From Atopobium sp. UBA2090 (GTDB taxonomy: Bacteria > Actinomycetota > Coriobacteriia > Coriobacteriales > Atopobiaceae), in NCBI GenBank assembly GCA_002331575.1, contig DCZG01000126.1, positions 7,711 to 19,057 of the forward strand: a stretch of DNA of 11,347 bases. The letters are read 5' to 3'. Below the pieces are notes generated by a model. That model had not been told where the DNA came from and ran no database searches. It saw only the letters and a list, made by a program, of their open reading frames with translations. Every line of letters begins with the position of its first letter. The stretch's first letter is position 1. Below are positions 6,652-11,347 of this stretch, piece by piece. Position numbers and translations under genes: made by a program.

Positions 6652-7927
6652 CTATGCCTCCCCCAGAAAGAAATCCCGCGCGCCGACGATTCTTATGCCG
6701 TCGATATCGGTGCCGTACGATCCTTCGCGCACGACAATCATTCTGGGGAAGGCATCTCGTATTGATCGGAGAGGCGCGACCTCGCGCTCACGCGTCGATT
6801 CTGCCATCATGTTGTCGGTTGCCTGAATATAGAGTCGCTCGTTGTCTTTGATCGCGACGAAGTCGACTTCTTTGCCGTAGAGTTTGCCGACGTGCACCCG
6901 GTAGCCTTCAAACAGCAGCTGAAGGTAGACCGCATTTTCGAAAAGCCTGCCCGTGTCGCTTGCGCGATAGCCGCACAAGTACGATCGAAGTCCAAGGTCG
7001 ACGACGTATTCCTTCGGGTTGGTCTTGAGCATGGCTTTGTCGTGAAGGTCGTATCGCGTGGCTCGGTAGAAGAGGAAGGCATCGTTCAACGCGGTCATGT
7101 ACGACGAGACCGTCTTGTTGGTCGTTTTCACCCCGGAGGATGTAAGCGTGTTCGCCACGCTGCCGGCCGAGCACTCGTTGCCAATGCCATCGGCTAGTAA
7201 GGCGGCGATGCTCCGCAGCAGAGCAGGGTCTGTGACCGTACTCTTGCCCTTTTCCCGCTCGCGGTTGACGACATCGCGGACAGCGACGGCTTCGTAGACG
7301 CTCGACATGTATGCGGAATGCACGACCTGCGCGGTATCCAGCGCGGCGATGGCCGGCATGCCGCCGTAAGTCAGGTAGCGCATGAAGACGTCATCGAACA
7401 AGATGGGGCCGCCCCCCGGGGACAGTGGCGACCGAACTGCCCGAAGCGAAGGAGACCCCGCAGAAGTCGAGGTACTCGGAGAATGCCAGCGGCAACATCT
7501 TCACTTCGACATAGCGCCCAGAAAGGTATGTGGAAAGCTCGCTCGACAGCAAGTAGGCATTCGAGCCCGTGAGATAGATATCACAGTCAAAGTCGACGCG
7601 CATGGTGTTTACCGCGTTCTGCCAGCCTTTGATCCGCTGGGGCTCGTCAATGAAGATGTAGGTGCGGCCTTCGGTGGAAAGTCTGTCTCGGAAGTAGGCG
7701 TTGAGTTCGTCTTCCGTTTCGATGGGGCAGATTTTGCTCTCGAGGTTCGCGCTGACGAATGCGCGTCCCGTGACGCCCTCGGCCTCGATTCTTCGTCGGA
7801 TGAGAAAAAGAAGGTGCGATTTTCCACACCTGCGGATGCCGGTGACCACTTTGATCAGGTCGGTATCGCGGAACAGCAGCGCCTCATCGAGGTAGCGGCT
7901 CCTGTCGCGAAGCAGTTGAGCTGCCAT
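6652..7927 (-). pseudogene. AAA+ ATPase with DUF4143-type C-terminus, split by a one-base frameshift
   Basis: This family is an AAA ATPase domain followed by DUF4143, often with a nuclease-like C-terminal fold; its members are common in gut and oral anaerobes and their role is unsettled. The start is ATG 7927, with AGGAG 7 nt upstream. Visible motifs are Walker A GIRRCGKS (residues 30-37), Walker B YIFIDEPQ (90-97), LTGSNAYLLSSEL (sensor region) and EVKMLPLAFSEYLDF, the signature before DUF4143. The first frame stops at 7393-7391. The second frame picks up with ILFDDVFMRYLTYGGMP, continues through LFENAVYLQLLFEGY and GKEVDFVAIKDNERLYIQA, and ends at 6652. The shift lies among the runs at 7405-7421; deleting one base from the CCCC run restores one frame of about 420 residues, the normal length. 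Everything else is well kept, so an assembly error, a recent mutation or +1 frameshifting are all possible. Confidence 0.85.
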
Positions 7928-7932
7928 AGAGC

Positions 7933-7969
7933 ACTCCTAAAATAAGAATAATCTTTGACTATTAGGAGT
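7933..7969. promoter_or_regulatory. Inverted repeat overlapping the promoter/RBS region of the ATPase gene
   Basis: ACTCCTAA (7933-7940) and TTAGGAGT (7962-7969) are perfect 8-bp inverted copies with a 21-bp AT-rich spacer, ending 6 bp before the ATPase start codon at 7927. The arm nearest the gene contains the ribosome site AGGAG itself. A transcript including both arms could sequester the ribosome site in a hairpin. Alternatively, the two half-sites, about 29 bp centre to centre, could be bound by a dimeric repressor. The AT-rich spacer contains TATTCT-like -10 sequence on the minus strand. Confidence 0.45.
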
Positions 7970-8415
7970 TACCACAGCTTGCCGTCGGGCTGCGCAAAGA
8001 GGAGAACAACGAGCGAAGCCGAGACGTACGCACGCGGCGCGGACGCCATCAGGTCAGGCAACGTGATGACCCTCACGATCGGAGAGCTTGTCCTGGCGGG
8101 TGATTAGTTGGGAATCAGGCCGGTCGTCACGATGGTGCCGATAAACGACGCAGCGAATTCGATGCTCGCATGCGCTACCACACCCGCCGAGCACGTGGAA
8201 AAACTCGTCAAGGCTGTGGCTAGGCTATCGCCGCGAGGGTCGAGCAGAGCCGAGCGCCCGCCGCGCCGCGAGAGTGGGTTATGGGGGTGGCGGGGGACGT
8301 GTCATGGCATGAGGGCATGTCATGTGATCGCGCTTGTGGAGCGTTCGGGAGGACGAAGGCGCGACGCCCCTACCAGCGGCTGCGCGACAAGTCGGGCATC
8401 GGCCGCGCGTTCGTG
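7970..8415. other. Gene-less stretch, possibly decayed coding DNA
   Basis: No intact gene is found. A minus-strand frame reads SPIVRVITLPDLMASAPR then AYVSASLVVLLFAQPDGK, ending at a TAA near 7970. Upstream in the same frame, beyond a stop near 8106, GVVAHASIEFAASFIGTI is hydrophobic. This could be a degraded membrane-protein gene, but there is no start, and the antisense frame is also partly open. An imperfect inverted repeat built on CATG lies at about 8303-8324 and is probably incidental. Confidence 0.35.
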
Positions 8416-8446
8416 TGTCACCGATATGTCACCGATGTGTCACGAG
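8416..8446. repeat. Three-copy 11-bp tandem repeat (TGTCACCGATR)
   Basis: TGTCAC begins at 8416, 8427 and 8438, exactly 11 bp apart. The first two units share TGTCACCGAT, while the third diverges after TGTCAC. The last copy also forms a short palindrome, GTCACGAGTGAC (8439-8450). An 11-bp period places each copy on nearly the same face of the helix, as in cooperative protein-binding iterons. The array sits just beyond the terminator of the tRNA-Val gene. Confidence 0.75.
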
Positions 8447-8455
8447 TGACCAGAT

Positions 8456-8492
8456 AAGAAAACAGGTCAAACGATTTTACCCGTCTGACCTG
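8456..8492 (-). terminator. Intrinsic terminator of tRNA-Val
   Basis: Read on the minus strand, CAGGTCAGACG pairs with CGTTTGACCTG, giving an 11-bp stem with one G-U pair and an 8-nt loop, followed immediately by TTTTCTT. It begins 8 nt after the encoded CCA end of the tRNA. This is a standard Rho-independent terminator. Confidence 0.85.
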
Positions 8493-8500
8493 CGTATTTG

Positions 8501-8575
8501 TGGTGGGCGTTGCAAGATTTGAACTTGCGACCTCTTCCGTGTCAGGGAAGCGCTCTCCCCCTGAGCTAAACGCCC
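8501..8575 (-). tRNA. tRNA-Val (anticodon GAC), CCA encoded
   Basis: The minus strand folds into a complete 75-nt cloverleaf. The acceptor arm GGGCGTT pairs with AACGCCC, the D arm is GCTC/GAGC, and the anticodon arm CTTCC/GGAAG encloses the loop CTGACAC. There is a five-base variable region, and the T arm GCAAG/CTTGC has the loop TTCAAAT. Discriminator A and CCA are encoded (8504-8501). Anticodon GAC reads GUC and GUU valine codons. All stems pair perfectly, so it should be functional. It is a single gene with its own promoter and terminator. Confidence 0.97.
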
Positions 8576-8612
8576 GAATATGTAGTGCTGCGTGGGGGTT
8601 GCAGCGGAAGAA

Positions 8613-8641
8613 ACTATACGCGAACTCACCCATCGATGCAA
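8613..8641 (-). promoter_or_regulatory. Sigma70 promoter of tRNA-Val
   Basis: On the minus strand, TTGCAT (8641-8636), a 17-bp spacer and TATAGT (8618-8613) match the sigma70 consensus well. The predicted start near 8606 leaves a leader of about 30 nt before the mature tRNA, to be removed by RNase P. The GC-rich stretch after the -10 is compatible with stringent control, but that is inference. Confidence 0.75.
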
Positions 8642-8703
8642 CCGAGAATCCGAACTACTCCACAGAATGTCCGACGTCCTCGGGCAACCACTGCCGCCGT
8701 CCC

Positions 8704-9183
8704 CTACCCCTCGTCGCGCCAGCCCTTGCATACGTCGATCCAGGCCACGGGACGGGCATAGCGCTCGAGCTCCTCGCAGGTGAGCCCAATCGCGGAGTTG
8801 GAGCTCCCGCACGCGGGGAAGACGGTCTCGAAACGGCGTAGGCTCTCGTCGAGATACACCTCGACGCCGTCGTTCACCGCGAAGGGGCACACGCCGCCCA
8901 CGGCGTGACCCACGAACTCGGCAGCCTGCTCGGCGCTCAGCATCTTTGCCTTGCAGTGAAACTGGGCCTTGAACGCGGGGTTGTCGATGCGCGCGTCACC
9001 TGCGAGGACGATGAGCGTGGGCGTCTCCCCGACCATGAAGCTGAGCGTCTTGGCGATTCGCCGGGGCTCGGTTCCCACTGCCAGCGCGGCGAGCTCCACC
9101 GTGGCGCTCGAAACGTCAAACTCCATCACGCGGTCTTCGATGCCCTGCTCGGCGAAGAACGCGCGGACCTTCTCGATAGACAT
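8704..9183 (-). CDS. ybaK: YbaK/EbsC-family aminoacyl-tRNA deacylase
   Basis: YbaK-type proteins hydrolyse mischarged aminoacyl-tRNA (classically Cys-tRNA-Pro) in trans, in the cytoplasm. The 159-residue length is normal for the family. The start is ATG 9183, with AAGGGG about 8 nt upstream. Visible family sequence is VRAFFAEQGIEDRVMEFD at the N-terminus, RRIAKTLSFMVG with the conserved Lys45, and LIVLAGDARIDNPAFK. Next come GHAVGGVCPFAV, the glycine-rich substrate loop, and GVEVYLDESLRRFETVFPAC, then NSAIGLTCEEL near the end. The exact substrate cannot be told from sequence, as the family includes ProX, YbaK and YeaK types. It is the last gene of the operon with mnmA and the small membrane protein, 11 bp after the latter, so all members but the membrane protein have a tRNA-fidelity or tRNA-modification role. 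Confidence 0.9.
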   Translation of the reverse strand: MSIEKVRAFFAEQGIEDRVMEFDVSSATVELAALAVGTEPRRIAKTLSFMVGETPTLIVLAGDARIDNPAFKAQFHCKAKMLSAEQAAEFVGHAVGGVCPFAVNDGVEVYLDESLRRFETVFPACGSSNSAIGLTCEELERYARPVAWIDVCKGWRDEG

Positions 9184-9194
9184 GCTTTAGCCCC

Positions 9195-9515
9195 TTACCC
9201 GGCGAAATAGCCAGCCCAACCCATGATCAGCGTCGTCACCATGTAGACGCCGACCCAGAACACGATGACGCCCACCACGAGCATGATCGTGGGCTTCCAG
9301 ATCTCCTTCTTGAGATCGACCTCCTCGCCGTGGACCGAGCGCCAGATCATCATGCCAAAGAGCACCACGGCCCACACGTAAAGGATTCCCGCGGCGACGA
9401 ACGCAATCCACGCCTGGTTGATGATCACGGCCGTTCCGACGATGGCGATGATGACATAGACGAGCAGCGCAATCGCCAGCAGCGAAAAGAAGAACAGCAG
9501 TCCGAGAATGGCCAT
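9195..9515 (-). CDS. Small membrane protein of unknown function, three predicted helices
   Basis: This is a 106-residue protein starting at ATG 9515, preceded by GGAGGAG at optimal distance. Hydrophobic segments lie at about residues 4-31 (rich in Leu, Ile, Val and Phe), 36-58 and 75-101. A single polar loop, RSVHGEEVDLKKEIWK (about 59-74), separates helices 2 and 3. There are no Cys or His clusters and no signal peptidase site. It lies 18 bp after mnmA and 11 bp before ybaK, both on the same strand, so it is almost certainly co-transcribed. I do not recognise a named family. The position suggests a conserved small inner-membrane protein rather than random sequence, because codon use matches its neighbours and the ribosome site is strong. 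Confidence 0.85.
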   Translation of the reverse strand: MAILGLLFFFSLLAIALLVYVIIAIVGTAVIINQAWIAFVAAGILYVWAVVLFGMMIWRSVHGEEVDLKKEIWKPTIMLVVGVIVFWVGVYMVTTLIMGWAGYFAG

Positions 9516-9533
9516 GCACTCCTCCGTCCCTCG

Positions 9534-10649
9534 TCAGCTCGACGTGCCCATGCACCTGGCGCGCATATCGAGCGCCTCCTTGCGAACGACGCCTCCGCCC
9601 AGCACGCTCAGACCATCGTAGACCACGACGCTCTGACCCGGAGCCACGCGTCGCACGGATTCGGGGAAGGCCACGCGCACGAGTCCGCCGTCGACCATCT
9701 CGACACGCGCCTCGCGCAGGGGCCCCGTATGACGCGAGCGCACGAGGTAGTCACCCGCAGCGGGCTTCTCTCCAAAGATCCAGCGCACGTCCTCGAGCTC
9801 GAGCTCGGTCGTCCAGAGCCCCGGGCAGTCGAGGTCCGACGTCACGTAGACGACGTTCTCCTCGGTGTCGGTAGCCACCACGTAGCGTGCCGGTCCTCCG
9901 CCCAGGTCAAGTCCTCTGCGCTGCCCCACGGTAAAGAGGAAGGCGCCGTCGTGGCGCCCCAGCACGCGACCCGTCTCCCACTCCACGACATCGCCGGCTC
10001 GACGATCGAGGGTGTCGAGAAGGAAGGTCCTGATCCCCACCGGTCCCACGAAGCAGATGCCGTCGGAGTCGGGCTTACCCTCGACGCCCAGACCGCGCTC
10101 CGCGCAGGCGGCGCGCACCTCGGCCTTGCTCGCATAGTCTCCCACGGGAAAGAGCGCGCGGTCGAAGGTCGTCCCGGGCACCCGCCAGAGGAAGTAGGTC
10201 TGGTCCTTGTGCTCGTCGGCGGAGCGCAGGAGCGTGGCCACCCCGCCCCTGGACGCGGCATGCCTCACGCGGGCGTAGTGGCCGGTCGCCACGTAGTCCG
10301 CCCCGAGCGAGAAGGCCCTCTCGGCGAAGGTGCCGAACTTGACGGTCTGGTTGCACATGACGTCGGGATTGGGCGTGTAGCCTCGGGAGTAGGCGTCGAC
10401 GAGGTAGTCCACCACCGTGTCGTGGTACTCCCGCTCGCAGTCCCAGACCTCGAGCGGAACGCCCAGCGTCACGCTCACGCGCTCGGCGTCGGCGAGGTCG
10501 TCCGCCCAGGGGCACTTGAAGCCCGGCAGGTCGCGCGACCAGTTTCGCATGTAGACCGCATGCACGTCGTAGCCCTGCTCGACGAGCAGGGCCGTGGCGA
10601 GGGCGGAGTCGACTCCGCCCGAGAGTCCCACGAAGACCTTCTCGCCCAT
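9534..10649 (-). CDS. mnmA: tRNA-specific 2-thiouridylase MnmA
   Basis: MnmA activates the wobble uridine (U34) of Lys, Glu and Gln tRNAs with ATP and inserts sulfur relayed from a cysteine desulfurase. The 371-residue length is normal. The start is ATG 10649, which overlaps the TGA of the cysteine desulfurase gene by one base (TGATG), implying translational coupling. Visible motifs are the PP-loop LSGGVDS (residues 9-15), YMRNWS at 33-38, and NPDVMCNQTVKF with the catalytic Cys99. ATGHYAR (121-127) and KDQTYFLWRV follow, with the second catalytic Cys199 in DSDGICFVG. TVGQRRGL lies in the C-terminal part, followed by the beta-barrel tail. All key residues are present. A longer upstream open frame in the same register is just the antisense-like extension into the preceding gene and lacks support as a start. 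Confidence 0.97.
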   Translation of the reverse strand: MGEKVFVGLSGGVDSALATALLVEQGYDVHAVYMRNWSRDLPGFKCPWADDLADAERVSVTLGVPLEVWDCEREYHDTVVDYLVDAYSRGYTPNPDVMCNQTVKFGTFAERAFSLGADYVATGHYARVRHAASRGGVATLLRSADEHKDQTYFLWRVPGTTFDRALFPVGDYASKAEVRAACAERGLGVEGKPDSDGICFVGPVGIRTFLLDTLDRRAGDVVEWETGRVLGRHDGAFLFTVGQRRGLDLGGGPARYVVATDTEENVVYVTSDLDCPGLWTTELELEDVRWIFGEKPAAGDYLVRSRHTGPLREARVEMVDGGLVRVAFPESVRRVAPGQSVVVYDGLSVLGGGVVRKEALDMRARCMGTSS

Positions 10650-11347
10650 CAGACGCGCTCCGCCATGAGACGCTTCGAGAGCGCCGCCATGTCCGCGTCG
10701 GTACGGCCGAGACGGTCCATCTCGCCGCGCACCGCCGAGACGATCTCGCGCACGGCGTAGTCCACCTCGGCGGAGGTCGTCGGTCGCCCGAGCGTGAGCC
10801 GCAAGCTCCCCTCCGAGACGCCACGCGGCAGCCCGACGGCTTCGAGGACCTGCGAGCTGCGCATGCGGCTGGCCGCGCACGCCGAGCCCGTTCCCACCGA
10901 GACCCCTCTTCGCTCGAGGAGGATCACGAGACGACGCGCCTCGAGTCCGGGGAACGACACGTGGAGAAGGCCGGGAAGGCGGTTCCTGGCCTTTCTGGGA
11001 CCCGAGACCACCATCCATGGGAATGCGGCCGAGAGACCGGCCTCGAGGCGGTCTCTGAGCGTCTCGAGCCGTCTCGCGTCCTCCCCGCGACTGGCCTGCG
11101 CGAGCTCCATCGCCCGCGCGAAGCCCACGACGCCGGCGACGTTCTCGGTGCCGGAGCGCACGCCGTTCTCCTGGCCTCCCCCGAGGACGAGCGGCCGAAG
11201 ACGCACGTCATCGGAGGCCCAGACAAGGCCCACCTGCTTGGGGCCGTATATCTTGGCAGCCGAGAGCGTGACGAGGTCCACGCCGAGCGAGGCGACGTTC
11301 ACGGACATGGTCGCGAGCGCCTGCGATGCGTCTGTGTGCAGGTAGAT
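10649..11347 (-). CDS. Cysteine desulfurase (NifS/IscS class), C-terminal 232 residues
   Basis: Class V PLP enzyme that takes sulfur from cysteine and passes it as persulfide, here most likely to MnmA. The frame is open to the right edge, so the N-terminus is outside. In the visible part, HTDASQ is the PLP-contacting motif and LSAAKIYGPKQVG carries the Schiff-base Lys (codon at 11254-11252). GGGQENGVRSGTENV is the family signature, and GTGSACAASR holds the catalytic Cys (codon at 10879-10877). The residue before the Lys is Ala where IscS has His (SGHK), a modest departure. The ATG at 11308 is internal, not the true start. Adjacency and stop-start overlap with mnmA mark it as the dedicated sulfur donor for tRNA thiolation, though it may also serve Fe-S assembly. 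Confidence 0.95.
   Translation of the reverse strand: MYLHTDASQALATMSVNVASLGVDLVTLSAAKIYGPKQVGLVWASDDVRLRPLVLGGGQENGVRSGTENVAGVVGFARAMELAQASRGEDARRLETLRDRLEAGLSAAFPWMVVSGPRKARNRLPGLLHVSFPGLEARRLVILLERRGVSVGTGSACAASRMRSSQVLEAVGLPRGVSEGSLRLTLGRPTTSAEVDYAVREIVSAVRGEMDRLGRTDADMAALSKRLMAERV

Noticed and set aside
8303..8324. CATG-based imperfect inverted repeat
   Set aside because: The half-sites are themselves near-palindromic and short; likely chance.
9330..10760. Plus-strand open frame of 476 codons
   Set aside because: It is the antisense of mnmA and the small membrane protein; its composition is unnatural (rich in His, Arg, Gly and Ala).
9534..11018. Extended 494-codon start for mnmA
   Set aside because: The extra N-terminal part lies wholly inside the cysteine desulfurase gene in another frame; the ATG at 10649 gives the normal MnmA start and PP-loop position.

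Overview
The window looks like chromosomal DNA of a high-GC anaerobic actinobacterium. My best guess is class Coriobacteriia (Olsenella/Atopobium/Collinsella type). That rests on codon use, the style of the 6-phospho-beta-glucosidase and SDR proteins, and the cysteine desulfurase-mnmA pairing. It is inferred from memory of these families, not from a search.

Layout. (1) Positions 1-1965, minus strand: the first 655 codons of a very large secreted FG-GAP/VCBS-like protein with a clear signal peptide, running off the left edge. (2) About 2040-4656: a graveyard of broken genes. It holds an isocitrate dehydrogenase gene (icd) with a frameshift and most of its C-terminus missing, an unidentified coding scrap, a LysR-type regulator without its DNA-binding domain and with a one-base frameshift, and the C-terminal 60% of a GH1 6-phospho-beta-glucosidase with an internal amber stop. 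The LysR and GH1 remnants abut with their 5' ends facing each other, which looks like one deletion that removed both N-termini and the shared promoter region. (3) 4750-5946, plus strand: two intact, tightly coupled genes, an atypical SDR protein lacking the catalytic Tyr and a flavodoxin-fold reductase with a compact four-Cys motif like iron-sulfur flavoproteins. A third gene in the same direction, an aldo/keto reductase, survives only as about 25 codons. (4) About 6050-6650: more scraps, including a possible internally deleted IS3-type element. (5) 6652-7927, minus strand: an AAA+ ATPase of the DUF4143 type, split by a one-base shift among G/C runs, with an inverted repeat just upstream of its RBS. 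(6) About 7970-8500: no intact gene, a three-copy 11-bp tandem repeat and the terminator of the next gene. (7) 8501-8575, minus strand: tRNA-Val(GAC) with its own promoter and terminator. (8) 8704-11347, minus strand: an intact compact operon, cysteine desulfurase (partial at the right edge) - mnmA - small three-helix membrane protein - ybaK.

The right-hand operon is core tRNA-quality biology: sulfur is mobilised from cysteine, MnmA places it on the tRNA wobble uridine, and YbaK hydrolyses mischarged aminoacyl-tRNA. The middle of the window is an eroding accessory region in which a beta-glucoside hydrolase, its probable regulator and neighbouring reductases may once have formed a glycoside/aglycone utilisation cluster. 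Several breaks fall in G or C homopolymers, so each could be an assembly error. The truncations, the in-frame amber codon and the lost 5' ends cannot be explained that way. I see no convincing new defence or mobile system. The best leads are the SDR plus Fe-S-flavoprotein pair, the operon-embedded membrane protein, the regulatory-looking repeats and the giant secreted protein.
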